From assembly GCF_030068545.1 (NCBI RefSeq), contig NZ_JASJOR010000012.1:195204-259203 (forward strand): a stretch of 64,000 nt of DNA. The letters are read 5' to 3'. This stretch comes from Xanthocytophaga flava. Lineage in GTDB: Bacteria > Bacteroidota > Bacteroidia > Cytophagales > 172606-1. The translations under genes were made by a program, and so were the position numbers. This document shows, in pieces, positions 9,475 to 17,501 of this stretch (its first letter is position 1; every line of letters begins with the position of its first letter). The notes beneath the pieces were generated by a model, which worked only from the letters and a program-made list of their open reading frames with translations, was not told the origin of the DNA and searched no databases.

Positions 9475-10668
9475 ATGAACGTCACTATCGATTTCTGGGC
9501 GATTGTCAATTTGTTGGGTGTAATTCAGGGACTTCTATTGTCGGTTGTTTTTTTTGCAACCAATCAGGGAAATAAGAGAGCCAATAGATTACTCGGATTA
9601 TTAGTATTAACAGGCGTATTCACAACCTTTGAGATATTTGCTTCCTATACAGGATTAGTTGCCTATTTTCCTGCTGCCATCAATACCACAGAGTTTTTGG
9701 ATTTCGTAATGGGGCCATTAATCTATTGGTATACGCTGGCATTGATAAAGCCTGACTTTACCTGGAAAGGGCAATGGGTGCACGTGATTCCTGCTGTTGT
9801 ATTTCTGACACTCCGCATGCCCTATATGCTGCAAAGTAGTGAGTTTAAATTACAGGATGTAAATGAAGTCTACCATCGTATCCCTTTTAATCCTATCCAT
9901 TGCAAGCCTATACTCTGGTTTCCCAAATACCATTTTGGCGGATTCTGGATGGACCTTATGGTAAGTCCCAGTAAACTTTTATACCAGGGATGGGCATTGT
10001 ATATGATTTATCGTTTTGCCAGAGAAAGAAACGAATCCTTCTGGACTATCTCCAATTTGTATCTGAAACGATTTAGTCGTTTGATTATATTTATTGGTGT
10101 CGTTCATATCATTGTGGGTGTTATCTCTCTAATCTCAGTAGATGATCTGGGAGATATTTATATTGCAGATATTGCTTCACTCAGTTATTACTTTATCAGT
10201 TTCTGGGTCATCCAAGATTCACGAATGTTTGCTGCGCAAAGTTTGATTCATGAAGGAGAGAAGAGAAAATATGAGAAGTCGAGTCTGGATGATAAAGAAA
10301 CTCCTGTACTTGTACAAAAACTCCTGTCCTTTATGGTAACAGAACGACCTTATCTGAATGGTGATCTGACATTAAATGAACTGGCTGATAAATTAAAGCT
10401 TTCTACACATCACCTTTCACAACTGGTCAATGAACAGATTGGAAAGAACTTCTCTGATTTTATAAATGAATATCGGGTAGAAGAATTGAAGAAGCGTTTG
10501 CAAGACCCAGCCAGTATGCATATTAAGATTGAAGAACTAGCCTTTGAGAGCGGCTTCAATTCCAAATCCGTTTTTAATACGGCCTTTAAAAAAATGACAG
10601 GCCTAACCCCATCCCAGTTCCGAAAATCTACCTCACCGATCAACGATACCTCCGAAAAAGTGGCTTAA
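9475..10668 (+). CDS. Membrane-bound AraC family transcriptional regulator
   Basis: A 397-residue regulator with several N-terminal hydrophobic segments (about seven predicted by eye between residues 5 and 235) and a C-terminal AraC DNA-binding domain (about 285-395). The HTH part shows LTLNELADKLKLSTHHLSQL and IEELAFESGFNSKSVFNTAF, the two HTH units, ending in MTGLTPSQFRK. The longer frame from 9418 adds 19 residues; I prefer ATG 9475 because it starts just before the first membrane helix, and a CAACTTTG -7-like sequence lies between the two. The membrane sensor half suggests a lipid-phase or extracellular signal. The acyltransferase gene follows on the same strand and could be its target. 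Confidence 0.85.
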   Translation: MNVTIDFWAIVNLLGVIQGLLLSVVFFATNQGNKRANRLLGLLVLTGVFTTFEIFASYTGLVAYFPAAINTTEFLDFVMGPLIYWYTLALIKPDFTWKGQWVHVIPAVVFLTLRMPYMLQSSEFKLQDVNEVYHRIPFNPIHCKPILWFPKYHFGGFWMDLMVSPSKLLYQGWALYMIYRFARERNESFWTISNLYLKRFSRLIIFIGVVHIIVGVISLISVDDLGDIYIADIASLSYYFISFWVIQDSRMFAAQSLIHEGEKRKYEKSSLDDKETPVLVQKLLSFMVTERPYLNGDLTLNELADKLKLSTHHLSQLVNEQIGKNFSDFINEYRVEELKKRLQDPASMHIKIEELAFESGFNSKSVFNTAFKKMTGLTPSQFRKSTSPINDTSEKVA

Positions 10669-10670
10669 AA

Positions 10671-10709
10671 CGTTCGTTCCGATAATTCCGAACGCCTGAA
10701 TTATCGGAA
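10671..10709 (+). other. Two interlocking inverted repeats (possible pseudoknot or terminator)
   Basis: A 12-bp inverted repeat (10677-10688 with 10698-10709) is interlocked with a 6-bp one (10671-10676 with 10689-10694): the loop of the short stem is exactly the left arm of the long stem. There is only a weak T-rich stretch after it. It lies directly after the AraC-type stop codon. Confidence 0.5.
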
Positions 10710-10771
10710 TTGTCTTCTGTTGCATAGGGTCCGTCTAGTTTTGTGTAATCATTCACTACTACAAAAATCGC

Positions 10772-11998
10772 ATGGAAACACTTGCAAAAACATCAACACG
10801 GCAATATGGACTAGACTGGGTCCGGGTTAGTGCTTTTTCACTTCTTATCTTTTATCATACAGGAATGTTCTTTGTTACCTGGGATTTCCACTTTAAGAAT
10901 CCAGACACTAGCAAAAGCATGGAACTGTGGATGTTGTTTATGAATCAATGGCGACTCCCTTTGTTATTTCTGATTTCAGGCGCAGGAGTAAGCTTTGCAT
11001 TGAAAAAACGAAGTGGCTGGCAATTTACCAAAGAACGCTTTGTACGTCTTTTTATTCCTATAGTATTTGGTATGCTGGTTGTTGTGCCTCCGCAGATTTA
11101 TATGGAGCGGTTGTATAAACATGAGTTTACAGGTTCGTATCTGGATTTTTATCCTTCTGTATTTAATTTTGTTCCTTATCCAGAAGGAGGCAGTCTTAGC
11201 TGGCATCATCTATGGTTTATTGTCTACCTGTTTTTCTATTGTCTGATTGGACTACCTTTATTTTTATACCTGCGCAAACCAGATGGTCAACGGCTGATGG
11301 CGAAAGTTACTTCGTTTGTCCAAAAATATCCATTGAGCCTTTTTCTATTAGCAGTTCCTATTGAGGTGTATTACATTACTCTCTATCCAAAATTTGAGAT
11401 TACACATGGATTGACAGATGATTGGTTTAATCATGCTTTTTCCTTTACGATGTTTGTATATGGATATATTCTGGCTTTACAACCTGCTTTACTGGAGTCT
11501 ATCAAAAACATTCGTAAAGTCTCTCTGATTGGTGGTATTGTGTCTTTTCTGACTATGCTGGTCTTTGTATTTATGCCTTACCGGGACTATATAACTTTCA
11601 TACCTAAATTCCCTATTGAACCATACGATGCATCCTTTCTGGTTTATTTTACTTTGAAGAGTTTTAACTTATGGTTCTGGATACTAGCTATTATAGGATA
11701 TGCATTACATTCTCTGAATTTTTCAAACCGGTTTTTGACCTATGCCAATGAGGCTGTTTATCCTTTCTATATTCTGCATCAGACTGTGATGTTAATTATT
11801 GGGTATTATATCATTCAATGGAATATGAGTGTAATACCTAAGTTCTTTCTGATTGCAGTAGGTATGTTTGTAATTACTGCGTTGATTTATGAGTTTGGTA
11901 TAAGACGCTGGAAATTGACCAGAGTTCTATTTGGATTGAAACCCCAGCGTGAGAAACTGGTAAAAGCTGTTTCTTCTGCAAACCTTACCAATGCCTGA
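10772..11998 (+). CDS. Acyltransferase family membrane protein (acyltransferase 3, OpgC-like)
   Basis: A 408-residue polytopic inner membrane protein with about ten hydrophobic helices. The N-terminal GLDWVRVSAFSLLIFYHTG segment carries the family's His in the first helix, and RLPLLFLISGAGVSFAL, RFVRLFIPIVFG and HLWFIVYLFFY are characteristic acyltransferase-3 segments. Relatives include glucan O-succinylation protein OpgC and many uncharacterised acyltransferases that acylate exported glycans or lipids. The substrate here is unknown. It is preceded by a membrane-sensing AraC regulator about 100 nt away and followed by a strong hairpin. The leader before ATG is A/C-rich and lacks a Shine-Dalgarno site. 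Confidence 0.88.
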   Translation: METLAKTSTRQYGLDWVRVSAFSLLIFYHTGMFFVTWDFHFKNPDTSKSMELWMLFMNQWRLPLLFLISGAGVSFALKKRSGWQFTKERFVRLFIPIVFGMLVVVPPQIYMERLYKHEFTGSYLDFYPSVFNFVPYPEGGSLSWHHLWFIVYLFFYCLIGLPLFLYLRKPDGQRLMAKVTSFVQKYPLSLFLLAVPIEVYYITLYPKFEITHGLTDDWFNHAFSFTMFVYGYILALQPALLESIKNIRKVSLIGGIVSFLTMLVFVFMPYRDYITFIPKFPIEPYDASFLVYFTLKSFNLWFWILAIIGYALHSLNFSNRFLTYANEAVYPFYILHQTVMLIIGYYIIQWNMSVIPKFFLIAVGMFVITALIYEFGIRRWKLTRVLFGLKPQREKLVKAVSSANLTNA

Positions 11999-12068
11999 CT
12001 GATTGTTGGCAATAAAGAGGCATAAGTAATGTAATAAATACAGCTACATTCTTCATTTTTATGTAGTC

Positions 12069-12107
12069 AGGGATAAAAGTGTTAAAAGAGTTTAACCTTT
12101 TATCCCT
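12069..12107 (+). terminator. Terminator hairpin after the acyltransferase gene
   Basis: An 11-bp stem (12069-12079 with 12097-12107) is stacked on a 6-bp stem (12081-12086 with 12091-12096), separated by one bulged T and closed by an AGAG loop. Only a short T-rich tail follows. It probably ends the acyltransferase transcript. Confidence 0.6.
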
Positions 12108-12187
12108 TTGAATGCCCGTTTGTTACAACTTCTTTGTTAAAAAAGCTGAAAAAATAAATATTAGCGGCAGATTCAAAATATTCCTCC

Positions 12188-12195
12188 TATTTTTG
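12188..12195 (+). promoter_or_regulatory. -7 promoter element of ECF sigma gene 2
   Basis: TATTTTTG fully matches TAnnTTTG. The predicted transcription start is around 12201, only a few nt before the ATG of a three-codon frame at 12204 and about 15 nt before the sigma gene's TTG start. Confidence 0.5.
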
Positions 12196-12216
12196 CAGAA
12201 ACCATGCTAACCTAAC

Positions 12217-12810
12217 TTGGAAACTACGCCAGATATATCACCAAAGTCTCTTTCTGAGGAAGAAGCTACCTGGCTTCACCTCTGGCAAACAGACCAATCG
12301 AAGTTTATGGAAGTGGTTTTTAAGCGTTTTTATGTTCCTCTGGGCCGTACAGTGAACCGCATGTTGAATGACCAGGATGCTACAGAAGACATTGTTCAGG
12401 AAGTTTTTATCAAGATCTGGAACAATAGGGAAAACCTTCAGTTTAACTTCTCTATCAAGGCATACCTGTACCGCTCTGCCATTAATTCAGCCTTGAATTA
12501 TCTGGAAAAAAGTAAGAAGACTGTGACATTAGAATCAGATTCTATGCCAGAGCCTTCTCATTCGGATGTGGAAGAAACGTTTAATCTAAAGGAAGTGGAA
12601 ACACACATCCAGGATGCCCTTAACAACCTTCCCCCTGCCTGTAAGGCTATTTTTGTTTTAAGCCGTTATGAAGACATGAGTTACCGTGAAATTGCGGAAT
12701 CTTTGCAGCTTTCACCTAAGACCATCGAAAACCAGATGGGTAAAGCCCTCAAACTTATGAGGGACTACCTGAGTATTTATGTCCGGAATATGATGGTACT
12801 GTTGTTTTGA
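12217..12810 (+). CDS. RNA polymerase ECF sigma-70 factor, second FecR locus (TTG start)
   Basis: A 197-residue ECF sigma factor. Region 2 shows FMEVVFKRFYVPLGRTVNRM and DATEDIVQEVFIKIWNNREN. Region 4 shows LPPACKAIFVLSRYEDMSYR followed by IAESLQLSPKTIENQMGKAL. The C-terminus again ends in a short hydrophobic stretch (MMVLLF). The start is TTG at 12217: an in-frame TAA at 12208 excludes anything further upstream and there is no ATG before conserved sequence. ATG-CTA-ACC-TAA (12204-12215) ends one base before this TTG. It heads a locus containing FecR, an STN-surface-repeat protein and downstream envelope genes. Confidence 0.92.
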   Translation: METTPDISPKSLSEEEATWLHLWQTDQSKFMEVVFKRFYVPLGRTVNRMLNDQDATEDIVQEVFIKIWNNRENLQFNFSIKAYLYRSAINSALNYLEKSKKTVTLESDSMPEPSHSDVEETFNLKEVETHIQDALNNLPPACKAIFVLSRYEDMSYREIAESLQLSPKTIENQMGKALKLMRDYLSIYVRNMMVLLF

Positions 12811-12923
12811 CTACAAGCTTCATATTCAGGCTCTGCTCCTAACTTAGTAAAGCAAGCGTAAAATATAAAGGCACTTCCCATGGCAATTACTGCCCAGGCA
12901 ATCTTGGTTGATGTTAATTTCAT
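12777..12923 (-). CDS. Possible 48-residue small membrane protein, antisense end of sigma gene
   Basis: On the minus strand, ATG at 12923 opens a 48-codon frame: a lysine-containing N-terminus (MKLTSTK), one hydrophobic helix (IAWAVIAMGSAFIFYACF) and a short polar tail with two acidic residues and a second Cys. The arrangement is that of a small membrane protein or lipoprotein. It fills the 230-nt gap between the second sigma gene and its FecR gene and overlaps the sigma gene's 3' end by 34 nt, tail to tail. No full-consensus promoter is seen upstream. It may be chance; the protein-like composition is the only support. Confidence 0.35.
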   Translation of the reverse strand: MKLTSTKIAWAVIAMGSAFIFYACFTKLGAEPEYEACSQNNSTIIFRT

Positions 12924-12968
12924 GAATGTGTTAGTTAAGTGATAGAGTGAATATAAAAAATATTTTAT

Positions 12969-13005
12969 TTTTTTTTCAAAATCGTATAGGGGTACTTTAG
13001 GGGTA
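12969..13005 (+). promoter_or_regulatory. T-tract plus TAGGGGTA direct repeat upstream of FecR gene 2
   Basis: A run of about nine T is followed 11 nt later by TAGGGGTA (12987-12994) and a second TAGGGGTA (12998-13005), an exact 8-bp direct repeat with an 11-bp period, one helical turn. A comparable T-run and AGGGGT precede the first FecR gene. This is a candidate ECF sigma promoter or operator, placed 35 nt before the FecR start. Confidence 0.45.
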
Positions 13006-13039
13006 TGCCTGTCTTAGTTATAGAAAGTCACAAAAATCC

Positions 13040-14101
13040 ATGGATGAGAGGAACGAAAGATATTGGGAGCTGGTAGCCAGATATCTGAAAGATGAAATTT
13101 CAGAAGAGGAAAAAACTGCCCTGTTTGAATGGGTTGAGCAGGAACCCGAGAACAAGGAGGTATTTTTCAGAGCATCTCATTTGTGGCAGTTAACTGGTAA
13201 GGCTCGCGACGCTTTTCAGCCGAATGTGGATAATGCCTGGCAGCGTTTGCAAAAGACAATGAATGAGTCTCAAACGGTAAAGGAAGAAACCGTACAAAAG
13301 GAAGCTAAAACACTTCCTCTTACTAGCAAACCAGAAACAAAAATCTTTTCACTATGGATGCGGGTAGCTGCCGTATTCCTGGTGCTGATAGGAATTGGGT
13401 ATGGAATGTATATAGTCAATTCTTCTAAAGAAGTTCAGGTAATAGCAAAGTCTGCTGATAATGAGAAGAAAGACTTCTATCTACCAGATGGCAGTCACGT
13501 TTTTCTGAACAGATATAGTAGTATTAGCTATGAAAAAGAATTAAAGGGTGACCAACGGGTTATTCATCTCAAGGGAGAAGCTTTTTTTGATGTTAAACGC
13601 AACCCTAAACGACCTTTTGTCATTTATACTTCACAGTCGCGGGTAGAAGTATTGGGCACTTCATTTACAGTGCGGGAAGACACAGCAAAGCAAATCACAG
13701 AGGTGGATGTAGTAACCGGAAAAGTGGCTTTCTCCAGTCTCAAGCCTGCTGATACAACACGATTGTATCTGAGACCTGGATTCAGAGGGATTCTTAACAC
13801 CAAACAAGGATTGTCCACTGCCCGAATAGAAGACCTGAATTTTCGGGCCTGGCAGGTAGATAAGCTGGTCTTTGATAATACAAGACTTTCATCGGTGGTA
13901 CCAGCCATGGAAGCTTATTTTGGTGTGACAATTGAAGTACAAAACCCTCAGTTGTGGAACTGCCGCTATACAGGAGATTTCGAGAAACCTGCTCTTGAAA
14001 ATATTCTTAAAGTGCTGGCGGAAGCAACGAACCTGCAATATAGATACGAGAAGCAATCTGACCGCTATGTTCTCTTCGGCGGTGGATGTATGGAAAATTA
14101 A
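13040..14101 (+). CDS. FecR family anti-sigma/sigma regulator, second locus
   Basis: A 353-residue single-pass inner membrane protein. The cytoplasmic N-terminal helical part (YWELVARYLKDEISEEEKTA) probably binds the sigma factor and is followed by a charged linker. A membrane helix spans about 106-125. The periplasmic FecR domain contains LPDGSHVFLNRYSSISYEKE, LKGEAFFDVKRNPKRPFVIY and EVLGTSFTVRE. A C-terminal DUF4974 domain (about 275-350) includes LVFDNTRLSSVVPAMEAYFG. The sigma gene is upstream and an STN-domain surface-repeat gene starts 24 nt downstream, so all three are probably co-transcribed. Unlike the first locus, no SusC receptor follows. Confidence 0.92.
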   Translation: MDERNERYWELVARYLKDEISEEEKTALFEWVEQEPENKEVFFRASHLWQLTGKARDAFQPNVDNAWQRLQKTMNESQTVKEETVQKEAKTLPLTSKPETKIFSLWMRVAAVFLVLIGIGYGMYIVNSSKEVQVIAKSADNEKKDFYLPDGSHVFLNRYSSISYEKELKGDQRVIHLKGEAFFDVKRNPKRPFVIYTSQSRVEVLGTSFTVREDTAKQITEVDVVTGKVAFSSLKPADTTRLYLRPGFRGILNTKQGLSTARIEDLNFRAWQVDKLVFDNTRLSSVVPAMEAYFGVTIEVQNPQLWNCRYTGDFEKPALENILKVLAEATNLQYRYEKQSDRYVLFGGGCMEN

Positions 14102-14125
14102 CGGTTTTATAATACTATTTTGAAA

Positions 14126-15997
14126 ATGAGACAATTAATTATAATTGCCCTGCTATTCTTTTGCCTGAATATTGCAGGAGCACAAACCACAATATTGGAG
14201 AAAAAAGTGAATCTGGAGTTGAAGGATCAAACACTGGAGCAAGCACTGAAACTATTGAAACAACGATATGGATTCCATTTTTCCTATTCAAATAGTCAGA
14301 TCCAACTGGACAGAAAGATAAATATCTCTGTAAAGAACCAACCTTTAAGATCTGTACTGGATCAGTTATTGAAAGATGCCTCTATAAAATATAAAGTTGT
14401 GGGAGATCATATTGTTTTAAGCAGTGATCCCACTAAGCAAACCGAGGATTTATCCGGTAAACGGCCCGTATATCCACCTGTATCCCGTATTCAAATTAGT
14501 ACACCTCCTGTAGCATCTGTCACAACAGTAGCACCGGTTCGGGAAATCAAGATGGAACCTATACCTGTACCACAAACTGATTATAAGGCAGAGCGGAGAC
14601 GTAGAAACCAGGAAGCACTGAAAGAAGTATCAGATAAAGTAAGCGATGCAGCCCGGAAAGTGGCAGATAAAACAACTCAGGCCGCAAAAAATATTGATAA
14701 AAATTTACAGAAGCTGACTAAAGACGCTAATATACCTCCTCCGTCCAATATACCACTAGATGGGTCTGTGAGAGTGGAAAATGCGGAAGGGGCCGGAAAC
14801 GACACACTTAATACAAAAGACTCGGTTGCTTCAGCCAACAAAAAAGAAGAAATAACTCAGGATTCTGTGATGACTAAAACAGATAGTACAGAAACAGATT
14901 CAGAAGAGTTAGAACATCGTCCATTCCAGATTTCGTTTGTGTATCCTCTTAGTACCAACGGCGCTCAAGGGTACAAATATGTGAACAAAGTCTCTTTTAA
15001 CATACTCTCAGGCTATGCAGGTGGACTAGAAGGGGTTGAGTTTGGTGGAATTGCCAACCTTGAGAAATCCTATGTGAAAGGTGTTCAGTTTGCAGGCATT
15101 ACTAATATTGTAGGTGGGGCAGTAACAGGTGCACAGTTTGCCGGAATTACGAATATTGTGAAAGAGCCTGTAGAAGGAGTCCAGTTTGCCGGTATTGCCA
15201 ATGTGACAAAAGGAAGTGTGACTAAGGGGGGACAGTTTGCTGGATTTATTAATGTATCAAAAGGATCTGTCTCCTCGATGCAGGCTGCCGGTTTTATCAA
15301 TGTGGCTCAAGGCGATATACATGGCGCACAGGCTGCCGGATTCGCCAATGTTATCAAAGGAGATGCCAGAGGACCCCAAATCGCCGGATTTACAAATGTG
15401 GCTAGAAATCTTCATGGTGCACAGATTGGTGGATTTCTGAATGTGGCACGTAAAGTACATGGCGTGCAGATAGGTTTTATCAATATTGCAGATAGTGTAG
15501 ACGGAGTGCAAATAGGATTTTTGAATATTGCCAAGCATGGGTACTATAGAGTAGAAGTTTGGGGCAGTGAAACCATGTATGCCAACGCAGCTTTTAAAAT
15601 GGGGACCCGTCAACTGCACAGTATCTTTGCAGTTGGATACAGATCCGAAGGAAGTAAAAACTACATTGCGTATGGTTATGGTATGGGTACAGAAATAACT
15701 GCCAGCAATCGTCTGGCATTAAACCTGGATTTGATAGCATGGCAGATAAACGAAGGTAGTACCTGGACTGATGAATTAAATATGCTGAATCAGTTTCGTG
15801 CCAATATGAGTTTTCGGGTAGGTAGAAGAACACAAATCTTTGCCGGACCTACCTTTAATGTATATGTTTCGAGGTTATACGATGCGGAGAAGGAACGCTA
15901 TGGCATTCCACTCACTCCCTGGAAAGTATATGATGAAACACACGGTAATACCAATGTTGTAATGTGGCCAGGCTTTAACGTTGGTATTCGTTTCTAG
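14126..15997 (+). CDS. STN-domain protein with LA_2272-type surface repeats
   Basis: A 623-residue exported protein. It has a signal peptide (MRQLIIIALLFF to AGAQ), then an STN domain (about 20-95: LELKDQTLEQALKLLKQRYG and VKNQPLRSVLDQLLKDASIK). A Pro/Lys/Asp-rich linker follows, with a coiled-coil-like stretch (KVSDAARKVADKTTQAAKN). About eleven short repeats come next (residues about 300-470), each with a G-x-QFAGI-x-N-(I/V) core, 16-20 residues apart. A beta-rich C-terminus ends in GFNVGIRF, like an outer membrane strand. The frame also opens at TTG 14120, but ATG 14126 starts the signal peptide. Coupling an STN domain to surface repeats behind sigma/FecR suggests a receptor-less signalling partner. 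Confidence 0.8.
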   Translation: MRQLIIIALLFFCLNIAGAQTTILEKKVNLELKDQTLEQALKLLKQRYGFHFSYSNSQIQLDRKINISVKNQPLRSVLDQLLKDASIKYKVVGDHIVLSSDPTKQTEDLSGKRPVYPPVSRIQISTPPVASVTTVAPVREIKMEPIPVPQTDYKAERRRRNQEALKEVSDKVSDAARKVADKTTQAAKNIDKNLQKLTKDANIPPPSNIPLDGSVRVENAEGAGNDTLNTKDSVASANKKEEITQDSVMTKTDSTETDSEELEHRPFQISFVYPLSTNGAQGYKYVNKVSFNILSGYAGGLEGVEFGGIANLEKSYVKGVQFAGITNIVGGAVTGAQFAGITNIVKEPVEGVQFAGIANVTKGSVTKGGQFAGFINVSKGSVSSMQAAGFINVAQGDIHGAQAAGFANVIKGDARGPQIAGFTNVARNLHGAQIGGFLNVARKVHGVQIGFINIADSVDGVQIGFLNIAKHGYYRVEVWGSETMYANAAFKMGTRQLHSIFAVGYRSEGSKNYIAYGYGMGTEITASNRLALNLDLIAWQINEGSTWTDELNMLNQFRANMSFRVGRRTQIFAGPTFNVYVSRLYDAEKERYGIPLTPWKVYDETHGNTNVVMWPGFNVGIRF

Positions 15998-16044
15998 CAC
16001 AACACCTTTACACTCAATACAAACACTTACTTACAACTACAACT

Positions 16045-16545
16045 ATGAAGGCTTTAATTATCCTTGGCTGGCTACTGCTTTGCCCGATTTTTTCGGCAGG
16101 AGCCCAAAATACTCATCTAAAAGGCCAGCCTGTCACACGTGTAGCCAACACGTCCTACTCAGAAAAAAATGCAGATGCTATTCTGGGAGAATGGTTGGAT
16201 GAGAAAAAAACGGTTCGAATACAGGTATACAAAAAATGCAATACCTACAATGCACGTATTGTCTGGCTGAAAGACGAGAGCATTGCCCGATTAGGTTCTC
16301 ATGTATTGGAAGGACTGCTCTATACACAAAAAAACAGCTGGGAAGAAGGCCGGATCTTTTATCCCAGAACCAATAGCTGGTATGACTGCCGCTGCACACT
16401 CCACAACCCTTCCATAATGAAAGTACGGGTGTATATTGGTACTCCACTGCTGGGCAAAACAATCGAGTTTAACCGCATAGAAAGCCCAGCAAAGGAAACC
16501 ATTCCTACTGAGACTCATTCCACCCGGATTATGGCTTCACACTGA
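16045..16545 (+). CDS. DUF2147 domain-containing exported protein
   Basis: A 166-residue protein with a clear signal peptide ending in AGAQ. The mature part matches DUF2147: ILGEWLDEKKTVRIQVYKKC, YNARIVWLKD, then GRIFYPRTNSWYDCRCTLH and KVRVYIGTPLLGKTIEFNRI, a small lipocalin-like beta fold. Function is unknown; family members are periplasmic or surface proteins. Three Cys are present, two of them in a DCRC segment. The short gap to the surface-repeat gene (47 nt) and the same strand suggest one operon. The leader is built of ACAACT units and lacks a Shine-Dalgarno site. Confidence 0.8.
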   Translation: MKALIILGWLLLCPIFSAGAQNTHLKGQPVTRVANTSYSEKNADAILGEWLDEKKTVRIQVYKKCNTYNARIVWLKDESIARLGSHVLEGLLYTQKNSWEEGRIFYPRTNSWYDCRCTLHNPSIMKVRVYIGTPLLGKTIEFNRIESPAKETIPTETHSTRIMASH

Positions 16546-16591
16546 TTTTGCTACTACAACTTACAACTAACACTGTTACACTTCTACAACT

Positions 16592-17464
16592 ATGAGACTT
16601 CTGAGCATTCCGGTTCATCCATCGGCCTTGCCGCCTATTGTATTGTATGCCGCACCTATGATCTTTGCATTGGTAGCACTTGAGTGGGGGCTTAGTATCA
16701 AAGAAAACAGAGAGTTATACAACAAGAAAGATTTCTGGACTTCTCTAGCTATCGGAATCGGTAATTTAGGATCTAGTGCTTTAACGAAAGTAGCTTTATT
16801 CGCTTTCTTTTTATTTGTATATAACTGGATACCCTGGCACATTCCTGCCACAGCCTGGTCATTGGTAACTTGTCTGGTTACTTTTGACTTTTGCAGCTAC
16901 TGGGCACATCGGATCGCCCATGAACAACGATTTTGGTGGGCTACACACGTAACGCATCACTCAGCTGAAAGCTTTAACCTGGCGGTATCGTTCCGACAAT
17001 CATGGGTGCAGCAACTGAAACTGGTATTTTTTGTACCTGTGTTGGTTTGTGGTTTTCATCCTGCAATCTTCTATCTAACCAGTCAGGTTTCCTTATTGTA
17101 TCAGTTCTGGACACATGCGGGTATGGTAGGCAAGCTACATCCCCTGATTGAATATGTGCTTGTAACTCCTTCCCATCATCGGGTACATCATGGCAAAAAC
17201 CCTCGCTACATTGATAAAAACTATGGTGCCTGCCTGATTATCTGGGACCGCCTGTTTGGAACATTTCAGATAGAAGACGAAGAGCCTGAATATGGTATTA
17301 CCCATCCAGTAGAATCTTCAAATCCTGTATACCTGGTATTTCATGAATATATCAGTCTGTACCAGGACCTTCGCAAGGCACAATCACTAAAAGAAGCCTG
17401 GGTGTATCTTTTTGGCCGTCCTGGAGCTGTTTATCAGAAAGACAAAGAAAAAGAAACTCATTGA
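16592..17464 (+). CDS. Sterol desaturase/fatty acid hydroxylase family membrane protein
   Basis: A 290-residue di-iron membrane oxygenase of the fatty acid hydroxylase superfamily. The histidine clusters are visible in order: HRIAH, then HVTHH about 13 residues later, then HRVHH in the C-terminal half (SHHRVHHGKN). About four hydrophobic segments flank them. Such enzymes hydroxylate or desaturate lipid acyl chains, sterols or related lipids; the substrate cannot be assigned. The start ATG follows a CTACAACT leader, as in the previous gene, and lies 46 nt after it, so it is probably in the same transcript. Its presence hints that the second sigma/FecR locus controls envelope lipid composition (inference). 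Confidence 0.87.
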   Translation: MRLLSIPVHPSALPPIVLYAAPMIFALVALEWGLSIKENRELYNKKDFWTSLAIGIGNLGSSALTKVALFAFFLFVYNWIPWHIPATAWSLVTCLVTFDFCSYWAHRIAHEQRFWWATHVTHHSAESFNLAVSFRQSWVQQLKLVFFVPVLVCGFHPAIFYLTSQVSLLYQFWTHAGMVGKLHPLIEYVLVTPSHHRVHHGKNPRYIDKNYGACLIIWDRLFGTFQIEDEEPEYGITHPVESSNPVYLVFHEYISLYQDLRKAQSLKEAWVYLFGRPGAVYQKDKEKETH

Positions 17465-17501
17465 GTTAACACATTAAATACGCAATTTATCCATTTCAAC
17501 T

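Noticed and set aside
15010..15540. DNA repeats within the STN/LA_2272 gene as a CRISPR-like array
   Set aside because: Periodicity is in the protein (G-x-QFAGI-x-N) with degenerate DNA and no constant repeat/spacer structure.
15085..15619. Minus-strand frames opposite the surface-repeat gene
   Set aside because: They mirror the repetitive codons of the real gene on the other strand; no start signals or family features.
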